NCBI GenBank assembly: GCA_022842305.1
Contig: JALHPY010000002.1
Location: forward strand, 62,001 to 126,000
Origin: Rubrivivax sp.
GTDB taxonomy: Bacteria > Pseudomonadota > Gammaproteobacteria > Burkholderiales > Burkholderiaceae_C
Direction: 5' to 3'
Length of the DNA stretch: 64,000 nt
The translations under genes and the position numbers were made by a program. Of this stretch, positions 30,018 to 37,160 are shown piece by piece (position 1 is the stretch's first letter; each line of letters starts with the position of its first letter). The notes under the pieces were generated by a model. The model saw nothing but the letters and a program-made list of their open reading frames with translations. It was not told the DNA's origin and ran no database searches.

Positions 30018-30883
30018 GCGCGCTGGCTTTGCAGGGCCAGGCCGCCTGCGCAGCGGGCGCGGCGCCGGGGCCACTCAGCTCGGTCGGCGTGCAGCGCTGG
30101 CATGACGGCCAGCTGGAGCCCGGCCTGGACTGGGCCGCCGAGGAAGTGCCGGTGAGCCTGGAATACAACGGCATCGCCCACGCCGTGATGATGGCCACAC
30201 CGGCCGAACTGGACGAACTGGCGCTGGGCTTCAGCCTGAGCGAAGGCATCGTCGAACACCGGCAGGACGTGCTGGACATCCAGGTGAGCGCCCTCTCGCA
30301 AGGCATGCGCGTGGCGCTGCAGATCACCGCGCGGCGTGAACGTGCGCTCAAGGAACGCCGCCGCAGCCTGGCTGGCCGCACCGGCTGCGGCCTGTGCGGC
30401 GTGCAGAGCCTGGACCAGGTGCTGCGCCCGCTGCCGCCCGTGCCTGCGGGCACGCCGCTGGACGCGGCCTTGTTCGCCGACGCACTGGCAGCGATGGAGC
30501 AGGCGCAGACCCTGCGCGCCATCGCCGGTGCCACCCATGCCGCGGCCTGGATGGACGCTGGCGGGCAGCTTCTGTGGGTGCGCGAGGACGTGGGCCGCCA
30601 CAACGCGCTGGACAAGGTGCTGGGCGCGATGGCGCGGGCCGGCGCCGACCCCGGTGCCGGTGCGTTGCTGCTGAGCAGCCGCGCCAGCTACGAGATGGTG
30701 CACAAGGCGGCGGCGCTGGGCATAGGCCTGGTGGTGGCGGTGTCGGCGCCCACGGCACTGGCCATCCGCGTGGCGCGCGAACTGCGGCTCACGCTGGCCG
30801 GCTTTGCGCGCGGCGGCCGGCACGTGGTCTACACGCACGCCGCCCGCCTGCAAGGCCTGGCCGTGGAAGGAGGTGCAACATGA
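30014..30883 (+). CDS. fdhD: FdhD-family sulfurtransferase for molybdoenzyme maturation
   Basis: A 289-residue FdhD protein. In formate dehydrogenase maturation it moves sulfur from a cysteine desulfurase to the bis-MGD cofactor. The marker motif TGCGLCGVQSLDQ holds the two functional Cys. Other family segments are LALGFSLSEGIVE, WVREDVGRHNALDKVLGAM, LLSSRASYEMVHKAAALGIG and VVAVSAPTALAIRVARE. It sits between padB and padC with overlaps on both sides, so it is a dedicated maturase of the PadB-like enzyme, implying a sulfido-type Mo centre (inference). Confidence 0.92.
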   Translation: MSALALQGQAACAAGAAPGPLSSVGVQRWHDGQLEPGLDWAAEEVPVSLEYNGIAHAVMMATPAELDELALGFSLSEGIVEHRQDVLDIQVSALSQGMRVALQITARRERALKERRRSLAGRTGCGLCGVQSLDQVLRPLPPVPAGTPLDAALFADALAAMEQAQTLRAIAGATHAAAWMDAGGQLLWVREDVGRHNALDKVLGAMARAGADPGAGALLLSSRASYEMVHKAAALGIGLVVAVSAPTALAIRVARELRLTLAGFARGGRHVVYTHAARLQGLAVEGGAT

Positions 30884-31533
30884 CCCGTTACGCGATGGTT
30901 GCCGACCTGCGCCGCTGCGTCGGCTGCCAGACCTGCACCGCCGCCTGCAAGCACGCCAACGCCACGCCGCCCGGCGTGCAGTGGCGCCGCGTGCTCGACA
31001 TGGAATTCGGCGAATACCCCGAAGTGCAGCGCGCCTTCGTGCCCGTGGGCTGCCAGCACTGCGAAGACCCGCCCTGCCTGCCGGTGTGCCCCACCACGGC
31101 CACCAAGCAGCGTGCCGACGGCATCGTCACGGTGGACTACGACCTGTGCATAGGCTGCGCCTACTGCGCCGTGGCCTGCCCCTACCAGGCCCGCTACAAG
31201 ACCAACCGCGCCAGCTTTGCCTTCGGTGAAGCCACGGCCAGCGAAGCCAGCCGCCACGACGCATCGCGCCTGGCCGTGGCCACCAAGTGCAGCTTCTGCG
31301 TGGACCGCATCGACGCCGGCCTGGCCCGCGGCCTGAAGCCCGGCACCGACCCCGAGGCCACGCCGGCCTGCGTCAACGCCTGCATCTCGGTCGCCCTGGC
31401 CTTTGGCGATCTGGACGACCCGCAGGATCCCATCCAACCGCTGCTGGCGCAGAACCAGCACTTCCGCATGCACGAGGAACTGGGCACCGGGCCCGGCTTC
31501 TACTACCTGTGGGACCGGGAGAACGCATCATGA
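30880..31533 (+). CDS. padC: 4Fe-4S electron-transfer subunit of the PadB complex
   Basis: A 217-residue DmsB/NrfC-type iron-sulfur protein. Four cluster motifs are visible: CVGCQTCTAAC (about 13-23), CQHCEDPPCLPVC, CIGCAYCAVAC, and the split last set CSFC...CVNAC, enough for four [4Fe-4S] clusters. It starts with ATG overlapping the fdhD stop, after a strong GGAAGGAGG site. It would carry electrons from the molybdenum subunit to the membrane anchor encoded next. Confidence 0.87.
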   Translation: MTRYAMVADLRRCVGCQTCTAACKHANATPPGVQWRRVLDMEFGEYPEVQRAFVPVGCQHCEDPPCLPVCPTTATKQRADGIVTVDYDLCIGCAYCAVACPYQARYKTNRASFAFGEATASEASRHDASRLAVATKCSFCVDRIDAGLARGLKPGTDPEATPACVNACISVALAFGDLDDPQDPIQPLLAQNQHFRMHEELGTGPGFYYLWDRENAS

Positions 31534-32363
31534 TCTTCGGACCCGATCCGGCGCAGCAACGCCAATGGGACTGGCGCGCCGCCGGCAACTTCATCTGCGG
31601 CGGCGGTGGTGGCGGCCTCATCCTGATGGCGGCCTTGTCGGGTGCGCAGGGTGCCACGCTCACGATATTGATGCTGGCCGGCGTGGCGCTGGTGGGCCTG
31701 GGCCTGACCTGCGTGTGGTTCGAGCTGGGCCGGCCGCTGCGCGCGCTCAACGTCTTCATCAACCCGCGCGGGTCATGGATGTCGCGTGAGGCCTTCGTGG
31801 CCACGCTGCTGATGCCCGCGGCGCTGGCCGCGGCCTTCGGCGTGCCCGGCGCCGCGCCGCTGGCCGCCCCGCTGGCCTTGGGCTTCGTCTACTGCCAGGC
31901 GCGCATGCTGCAGGCGGGCAAGGGCATACCGGCCTGGCGTTCGCCGCTGACCGTGCCGCTGATCGTGGTCACCGGCCTGGCCGAAGGCGGCGGCTGGTTG
32001 CTGCTGCTGGCCGCGGCCGTGTCTTTCGACCCCGGCCCGCTGCTGCCGCTGCTGCTGGGCCTGCTGGTGATGGCGCGCGGGCTGATCGTGCGCGCGCACC
32101 GCCAGGCCCTGGGTCGCAGCGCCGCGCCGCAAGCCATGGCCGCGCTGGACAGTGCCGGCCGCGTAATGCTGTGGGCCGGCACTGCACTGCCCCTGGCCGG
32201 CCTGCTGCTGGCCGCCATGGGCAGCGGCGCGGCGCTGGCGGCCCTGGCCGGGTTGCTGGCAGCGCTGGCCGGCGCCTGGTTCAAGTTCGTGCTCATCACC
32301 CGCGCCGGCTTCAACCAGGGCTTTGCGCTGGTCCACCTGCCGGTGCGCGGCGCCGCGCGCTGA
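31530..32363 (+). CDS. padD: DmsC/NrfD-like membrane anchor subunit
   Basis: An integral membrane protein of 277 residues with about eight hydrophobic segments. An early GNFICGGGGGGLILMAALS and ELGRPLRALNVFINPRGSWM match the anchor subunits of DMSO-reductase-type complexes (WFELGRP...SWMSRE). The C-terminal KFVLITRAGFNQGFALVHLP is also typical. It should pass electrons to or from the quinone pool, linking phenylacetyl-CoA oxidation to respiration. It overlaps padC by four bases. Confidence 0.83.
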   Translation: MIFGPDPAQQRQWDWRAAGNFICGGGGGGLILMAALSGAQGATLTILMLAGVALVGLGLTCVWFELGRPLRALNVFINPRGSWMSREAFVATLLMPAALAAAFGVPGAAPLAAPLALGFVYCQARMLQAGKGIPAWRSPLTVPLIVVTGLAEGGGWLLLLAAAVSFDPGPLLPLLLGLLVMARGLIVRAHRQALGRSAAPQAMAALDSAGRVMLWAGTALPLAGLLLAAMGSGAALAALAGLLAALAGAWFKFVLITRAGFNQGFALVHLPVRGAAR

Positions 32364-32397
32364 CAGCTCCTCTGCCCCCTCACCCCAAGGAGTGCCC

Positions 32398-33744
32398 ATG
32401 GCCGCCGTCCTGGAAGAGAAGTCGCTGTCTGTCGCCGCCCCCACCCGGCGCCACCTGCACCCGGGCATGGAGACCCTGCCGCGCGAACAACTGGCCGCGC
32501 TGCAGCTGACCCGGCTGCGCGAGACCGTGCGCAACGCCTGGGACCACGTGCCCATGCAGCGCGCGCGCCTGGCCGCCGCCGGCGTGCGGCCCGAAGACAT
32601 CCGCACCCTGGCCGACCTGAAGCGCCTGCCCTTCACCGTCAAGACCGACCTGCGCGACCACTACCCCTACGGCATGTTCGCGCGGCCGCTGGATCAGCTG
32701 GCGCGGCTGCACGCTTCTTCAGGCACCACCGGCAAACCCACGGTGGTGGGCTACACGCAGCAGGACATCAGCACCTGGGCCGACCTGATGGCGCGCTCGC
32801 TCTACTCGGCCGGTGCGCGCCGCGGCGACGTCATCCACAACGCCTATGGCTACGGCCTGTTCACCGGCGGTCTGGGCGCGCACTACGGCGCCGAACGCCT
32901 GGGCGGCGTGGTCGTGCCCATGAGCGGCGGCTCTACCGAACGCCAGGTGGCGTTGATCATGGACTTCCGCGCCCGCGTCCTGTGCGCCACGCCGTCCTAC
33001 GCGCTGGCCATCGCCGAGGTGGCCGAATCGCAAGGTGTGGACCTGCGCAAGGGCGCATTGCGCGTGGGCCTGTTCGGCGCCGAGCCCTGGAGCAACGCCA
33101 TGCGCGCCGAGATCGAGGCCCGGCTGGGCGTGAAGGCGGTGGACATCTACGGCCTGTCCGAGATCATGGGCCCGGGCGTGGCCTGCGAATGCGAATGCCG
33201 CAACGGCCTGCACGGCTGGGAAGACCATTTCCTGTTCGAGACCATAGACCCTGACACCGGCCGCCCAATGCCCGAGGGCGAGGCCGGCGAGCTGGTGATC
33301 ACCACGCTCACCAAGCAGGCCCTGCCCATGCTGCGGTACCGCACGCGCGACATCACGCGGCTGGCCACCGCGCCCTGCGACTGCGGCCGCACGCACCTGC
33401 GCATCCTGCGCATCACAGGGCGCAACGACGACATGCTGATCATCCGCGGCGTCAACGTCTACCCGTCGCAGATCGAGGCGGTGCTGATCGGCCTGCCGGC
33501 CATCGCCCCGCACTACCAGATCGTGGTGCAGCGCCGCGGCAGCCTGGACGAAGTGGAGGTCGAGGTCGAAGCCCTGCCCGGCATTCCGCAAGACGAGTTC
33601 GGCGCCATCGCCCACAGCGTGGCGCACCACATCAAGTCGATGATCGGCATCAGTGCCGGCATTACCGTCAAATTGCCGGGCGAGATCCCGCGCTCGCAGG
33701 GCAAGGCGGTGCGCGTGCGCGACCTGCGGCCCAAGGCACAGTAG
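32398..33744 (+). CDS. Phenylacetate-CoA ligase
   Basis: A 448-residue PaaK-type AMP-forming ligase that converts phenylacetate, ATP and CoA to phenylacetyl-CoA. Family motifs are LARLHASSGTTGKPTVVGYT (ATP loop), NAYGYGLFTGGLGAHYGAER, the VDIYGLSEIMGPGVACECE region, MLRYRTRDIT and the C-terminal IRGVNVYPSQIE and EIPRSQGKAVRV, where the Lys is catalytic. ATG 32398 follows CAAGGAG. Both aerobic (paa) and anaerobic (pad) routes use such ligases, but its place after the padBCD genes with no paaABCDE oxygenase in view argues for the anaerobic role (PadJ-like). Confidence 0.92.
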   Translation: MAAVLEEKSLSVAAPTRRHLHPGMETLPREQLAALQLTRLRETVRNAWDHVPMQRARLAAAGVRPEDIRTLADLKRLPFTVKTDLRDHYPYGMFARPLDQLARLHASSGTTGKPTVVGYTQQDISTWADLMARSLYSAGARRGDVIHNAYGYGLFTGGLGAHYGAERLGGVVVPMSGGSTERQVALIMDFRARVLCATPSYALAIAEVAESQGVDLRKGALRVGLFGAEPWSNAMRAEIEARLGVKAVDIYGLSEIMGPGVACECECRNGLHGWEDHFLFETIDPDTGRPMPEGEAGELVITTLTKQALPMLRYRTRDITRLATAPCDCGRTHLRILRITGRNDDMLIIRGVNVYPSQIEAVLIGLPAIAPHYQIVVQRRGSLDEVEVEVEALPGIPQDEFGAIAHSVAHHIKSMIGISAGITVKLPGEIPRSQGKAVRVRDLRPKAQ

Positions 33745-33767
33745 GCCCGCGGGAAGGAGCAGCAACC

Positions 33768-34550
33768 ATGGACTTCGAGGACATCCTGTACGAGGTGCGC
33801 CAGGGCGTGGCCTGGATCACCATCAACCGGCCCGAGAAGATGAACGCCTTCCGCGGCCAGACCTGCGACGAGCTGATCCGCGCGCTCAACAAGGCCGGCT
33901 ACGACAAGAGCGTCGGCGCCATCGTGCTGGCCGGCGCCGGCGACCGCGCCTTCTGCACCGGCGGCGACCAGTCGTCGCACGACGGCAACTACGACGGCCG
34001 CGGCACCATCGGCCTGCCGATGGAAGAGTTGCACACCGCCATCCGCGACGTGCCCAAGCCGGTGATCGCGCGCGTGCAGGGCTACGCCATCGGCGGCGGC
34101 AACGTGCTGTGCACGATCTGCGACCTGACCATCTGTTCCGACAAGGCGCAGTTCGGCCAGGTGGGGCCCAAGATGGGTTCGGTCGACCCCGGCTACGGCA
34201 CCGCTTTCCTGGCGCGCGTGGTGGGCGAGAAGAAGGCGCGCGAGATGTGGTATTTCTGCCGCCGCTACAGCGGCGCCGAGGCCGTGGCCATGGGCCTGGC
34301 CAATGCCTGCGTGCCGCACGATCAGCTCGACGCCGAGGTGCAGAAGTGGGCCGAAGAGCTGTGCGAGCGCAGCCCCACCGCGCTGGCCATCGCCAAGCGC
34401 AGCTTCAACATGGACACCGCGCACCAGGCCGGCATCGCCGGCATGGGCATGCTGGCGCTGAAGCTCTACTACGACACCGACGAATCGCGCGAAGGCGTGG
34501 CCGCGCTCAAGGAAAAGCGCAAGCCCGACTTCCGCAAGCACGCCAAGTAG
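33768..34550 (+). CDS. badI: 2-ketocyclohexanecarboxyl-CoA hydrolase BadI
   Basis: A 260-residue crotonase-fold ring-opening hydrolase, the same length as Rhodopseudomonas BadI, which hydrolyses 2-ketocyclohexane-1-carboxyl-CoA to pimelyl-CoA. It also resembles MenB. Distinctive segments are NRPEKMNAFRGQTCDELIRA, DRAFCTGGDQSSHDGNYDGR, KPVIARVQGYAIGGGNVL, GQVGPKMGSVDPGYGTAFLA and the C-terminal TDESREGVAALKEKRKPDF. It closes the phenylacetate operon, 23 bases after the ligase. Its partners BadH and BadK are not visible in the window, while the Thauera-type Oah is encoded at 40276; see findings. Confidence 0.9.
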   Translation: MDFEDILYEVRQGVAWITINRPEKMNAFRGQTCDELIRALNKAGYDKSVGAIVLAGAGDRAFCTGGDQSSHDGNYDGRGTIGLPMEELHTAIRDVPKPVIARVQGYAIGGGNVLCTICDLTICSDKAQFGQVGPKMGSVDPGYGTAFLARVVGEKKAREMWYFCRRYSGAEAVAMGLANACVPHDQLDAEVQKWAEELCERSPTALAIAKRSFNMDTAHQAGIAGMGMLALKLYYDTDESREGVAALKEKRKPDFRKHAK

Positions 34551-34652
34551 CCCGGGTGCCGGCAGGCGGCGCAAGGGCGGCGCACCGCCGCTGCCCGCTG
34601 CTGCGGGCCGAGGCCGTAGACTGGCGGGCCCCACCCTTGCCGGAGACCCGCA

Positions 34653-35234
34653 TTGAAGCTGCAGATGGCCAAGAACTCGCTTTTTGCCGTGCTGCTGCGT
34701 TCGCCATGGTGGGTGAGCCTGGCGATCGCGGCGGGCATGGCCGCAGCGTTGATGGCGCTGCTGCCACCGGACTGGCGCGGCCCCGCACTGTTCTCCGTCA
34801 TTCCCTTCCTGGTGCTGTCGGTGCTGGCCGCGCGGAACCAGCGGCGCCTGCCCAGCCCGGCGCGCGTCGAGCAGACGCGGCAGGCGGTGGCGGCGATGAC
34901 GTGGCCGGCCTTCAGCCGCCTGCTGGAAGACGCCTTCAAGCGCGACGGCTATAGCGTGCAGCGCGGCAGCGGCGAAGTCGTGGATTTCGTGCTGGAACGC
35001 CAGGGCCGGCGCATGGTGGTCAGCGCGCGGCGCTGGAAGTCGGCGCGCACGGGGCTGGAGACGCTGCGGGCGCTGCAGGCCGCGCGCGATGCGGCCGAGG
35101 CCGCCGACGCCTTGTACATCGGCCTGGGTGCGCTGACCGACACGGCGCGGCCCTTTGCGGCCGAGCAGCGCTTGGCGGTATGGCAGGTGCCAGAGCTCGC
35201 ACAGGCCCTGCGCGGGATGCCGCTGGAGCCCTGA
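34653..35234 (+). CDS. Membrane protein with Mrr-like restriction-endonuclease fold
   Basis: A 193-residue protein with two membrane helices (about 13-33 and 40-60). The C-terminal Mrr_cat-like domain (about 85-190) has the core MTWPAFSRLLEDAFKRDGYS, VDFVLERQGRRMVVSARRWK and a Gln/Glu-poor active site. The usual D-xxx-QxK pattern is not fully present (VDFVLERQ ... VSARRWK), so nuclease activity is doubtful. The start is taken as TTG 34653, after CGGAGA at seven bases; ATG 34665 is an alternative. It is probably unrelated to aromatic metabolism. Confidence 0.75.
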   Translation: MKLQMAKNSLFAVLLRSPWWVSLAIAAGMAAALMALLPPDWRGPALFSVIPFLVLSVLAARNQRRLPSPARVEQTRQAVAAMTWPAFSRLLEDAFKRDGYSVQRGSGEVVDFVLERQGRRMVVSARRWKSARTGLETLRALQAARDAAEAADALYIGLGALTDTARPFAAEQRLAVWQVPELAQALRGMPLEP

Positions 35235-35246
35235 AGCCCCCCGCCC

Positions 35247-35396
35247 TCAGCCCTGCGCCTTCACCCACTGGCGCACCACGCTGCTCAGCACGTCCAGCGG
35301 CACCGAGCCGGTCTTCAGCACCACGTCGCGAAAGGCCGGCAGGCTGAAGCCCGGGCCCAGCGCCGCCCGGGCCTCGTCGCGGCCATGCGTTCCTTC
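35247..35396 (-). pseudogene. DUF885 protein remnant (C-terminal end)
   Basis: On the minus strand a 48-codon open stretch encodes EARAALGPGFSLPAFRDVVL, KTGSVPLDVLSSVVRQWVKA and QG, then stops. This is the conserved C-terminal end of DUF885 proteins (peptidase-like, normally about 600 residues). It runs into an in-frame stop at its upstream end and directly abuts the RidA-like gene. More than 90% of the gene is missing, so it is a scar of deletion or insertion. Confidence 0.65.
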
Positions 35397-35399
35397 CGA

Positions 35400-35798
35400 T
35401 CAGCCCGGTGGCAGCACCGCCGTGGCCTCGAGCTCGATCTTGCCGGGGCTGTCCAGCAGGTCGGCCACGAAGATCATGCTCATGGCCGGGTAGTGGCGGC
35501 CCATGAGCCGGCGCCAGATGGCGCCCAGCTCACCGCGCGCCGCCAGGTAGGCCGGCTTGTCGCAGCAGAAGGCGGTGATGCGGCAGATGTGCTGCGGCTG
35601 GCCGCCGGCCTGGGCCAGCACCGCCAGCACGTTGCGCAGCGCCTGCTCGAACTGCGGCGCGATGGCTTCGCTCTCGAACACCTGGCGGGCGTTCCAGCCC
35701 ACCTGGCCGGCGATGAAGACCAGCCGGCCCGCTGCGACTTCGATGCCGTTGGCGTAGCCGATGGGCGCGTCCCAGCCCTCGGGCAGCAGCGTGCGCAT
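35400..35798 (-). CDS. RidA/YjgF-family protein
   Basis: A 132-residue Rid-family protein. The fold is seen in GIEVAAGRLVFIAGQVGWNA, the central FEQALRNVLAVLAQAGGQPQ and the YPAMSMIFVADLLDSPGKIE end, with the family's Arg replaced by Ser/Met near the active cleft. Classical RidA hydrolyses reactive enamines, but this subgroup is often found in aromatic-degradation operons, where other roles are possible. It is the last gene of the leftward korAB operon, 10 bases after the ferritin-like gene. Confidence 0.83.
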   Translation of the reverse strand: MRTLLPEGWDAPIGYANGIEVAAGRLVFIAGQVGWNARQVFESEAIAPQFEQALRNVLAVLAQAGGQPQHICRITAFCCDKPAYLAARGELGAIWRRLMGRHYPAMSMIFVADLLDSPGKIELEATAVLPPG

Positions 35799-35808
35799 GG
35801 TCTTGCCT

Positions 35809-36324
35809 TCAGTCGTTGTAGCGCGGCGGGTCGGGGTCTTCGTCCCAGCCCTCTTCTGGCTGCGGCACCTTCTTCATCCAGGCCTGCACCAGCTGCACGT
35901 GCTCGTGCTCCTCGGCCTGCATCTCCAGCGCGGCCTGGCGCACGTCGTCCTGCGTGGCGGCCTCGGCCAGTTGGCCGAAGAAGGCCTCGGCACGCTGCTC
36001 GGCAGCCAGCGCCACGTGCAGTGCGTGCAGCGGCTGCATCAGGTAGTGCACGTCCTCCAGCGGTGCGGTCTCGGGGGCCTCGAAGCCGGGCCAGTCGGTC
36101 ACGGCCACGCGCGGCGCAGTGGCCTCGGTCCAGCCCATGCGCGCCATGATCTCGGCCACGTGCTTGGCCTCGTAGCCGGCCATGGTGCGGAACAGCGCCG
36201 CCACCTCGCGGTTGTTGTGCTCCTCCATGGCGTCGGCGAACTCGTTGTAGCGCTGCACGGCCTCGCGCTCCATCAGCAGCGCCTGGGCCATGAACTCTTG
36301 CAGCGTGCGCGGCGCGGCCTTCAC
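35809..36324 (-). CDS. Ferritin-like diiron protein
   Basis: A 171-residue four-helix protein of the rubrerythrin/ferritin-like superfamily. Helix 1 carries MEREAVQRYNEFADAMEEHN, helix 2 TMAGYEAKHVAEIMARMG, helix 3 LHALHVALAAEQRAEAFFGQ, and helix 4 AALEMQAEEHEHVQLVQAWM. These give the ExxY...ExxH and ExxR...EHxH-type ligands of a diiron site. There is no rubredoxin domain. Its start overlaps the korB stop by four bases. It may protect the oxygen-sensitive KorAB and benzoyl-CoA reductase from oxygen or peroxide (inference). Confidence 0.8.
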   Translation of the reverse strand: MKAAPRTLQEFMAQALLMEREAVQRYNEFADAMEEHNNREVAALFRTMAGYEAKHVAEIMARMGWTEATAPRVAVTDWPGFEAPETAPLEDVHYLMQPLHALHVALAAEQRAEAFFGQLAEAATQDDVRQAALEMQAEEHEHVQLVQAWMKKVPQPEEGWDEDPDPPRYND

Positions 36325-37160
36325 AGCACGAACTCCGCGGCCAGGTCGGCCACCGTGCGCGTGGGCTTGCCCGCGCGCGACTCGTAGGGGGGGCGCGTGC
36401 CGGCGTAGAGCACACCGAGGTTCATGCCGTCGTCGGCCATGATGCGGCGCGCCGCCAGCACCGGGTCGTCGGTGGCTTCGACCGGCGACGGGCGCACCTG
36501 GTTGCGCCAGTCGCGCTGCTCGGGTCTGAAGGTGACGCAGGGGCTCAGGATCTCGATGAACGAGAAGCCCGGGTGGCGGATGGCCTGGGCGATGAGACTG
36601 GCCGCGCCGTTGGGATCACCCGCAAAGCCGCGCGCCACGAAGCTGGCGCCGGCCGCCAGCGCGATGACCAGCGGGTGGAACGAGCGTATGCCGGTGCCGC
36701 CGGGCGAGAGCTTGTTGTCCCAGTCGGGCTCGGTGGTGGGTGAGGCCTGGCCCTTGGTCATGCCGTAGACGTGGTTGTCCATCACGATGTAGGTCATGTC
36801 GACGTTGCGCCGGCAGGCGTGCATGAAGTGGTTGCCGCCGATGGAATAGCCGTCGCCGTCGCCGCCGGTCACCAGCACCGTAAGGTCGGGACGCGCCACC
36901 TTCAGCCCGGTGGCGGCGGCCAGCGAGCGGCCGTGCACGCCGTGGAAGCCGTAGCAGGTGGTGTAGGCCGGGATGCGCGACGAGCAGCCGATGCCCGAGA
37001 CCACCGCCACCTCGTGCGGCGGCAGCTGCAGCTGGGCCAGCGCCTTGGTGATGGCGCTCAGCACGGTGAAGTCACCGCAGCCGGGGCACCAGATCGGCTT
37101 GTAGCCGGACTTGTAATCGGCCGCGGTCAGCACGGCCACGGGGGTGGTGACGTCGTTCAT
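36321..37160 (-). CDS. korB: 2-oxoacid:ferredoxin oxidoreductase beta subunit
   Basis: Thiamine-diphosphate-binding subunit of 279 residues. It has the N-terminal WCPGCGDFTVLSAI, GCSSRIPAYTTCYGFHGVHG, and the TPP motif LVTGGDGDGYSIGGNHFMHA ending in DNHVYGMTKGQASPT. With KorA it would oxidise 2-oxoglutarate to succinyl-CoA and reduce ferredoxin. In Thauera aromatica this enzyme regenerates the donor for benzoyl-CoA reductase. It overlaps korA by four bases. A phenylglyoxylate-oxidising role cannot be ruled out from sequence alone, but the two-subunit form and the location by the bcr genes favour KGOR. Confidence 0.9.
   Translation of the reverse strand: MNDVTTPVAVLTAADYKSGYKPIWCPGCGDFTVLSAITKALAQLQLPPHEVAVVSGIGCSSRIPAYTTCYGFHGVHGRSLAAATGLKVARPDLTVLVTGGDGDGYSIGGNHFMHACRRNVDMTYIVMDNHVYGMTKGQASPTTEPDWDNKLSPGGTGIRSFHPLVIALAAGASFVARGFAGDPNGAASLIAQAIRHPGFSFIEILSPCVTFRPEQRDWRNQVRPSPVEATDDPVLAARRIMADDGMNLGVLYAGTRPPYESRAGKPTRTVADLAAEFVL

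Noticed and set aside
26922..30074. A 1050-residue leftward frame opposite padB
   Set aside because: It shows the typical antisense composition (His/Gly/Ala/Arg/Val) with no domain; padB on the other strand is certain.
33334..33345. TGCGGTACCGCA, a perfect GGTACC palindrome
   Set aside because: It lies inside the phenylacetate-CoA ligase coding sequence (LRYRTRD region), lacks the AT-rich arms, and is explained by codon use.
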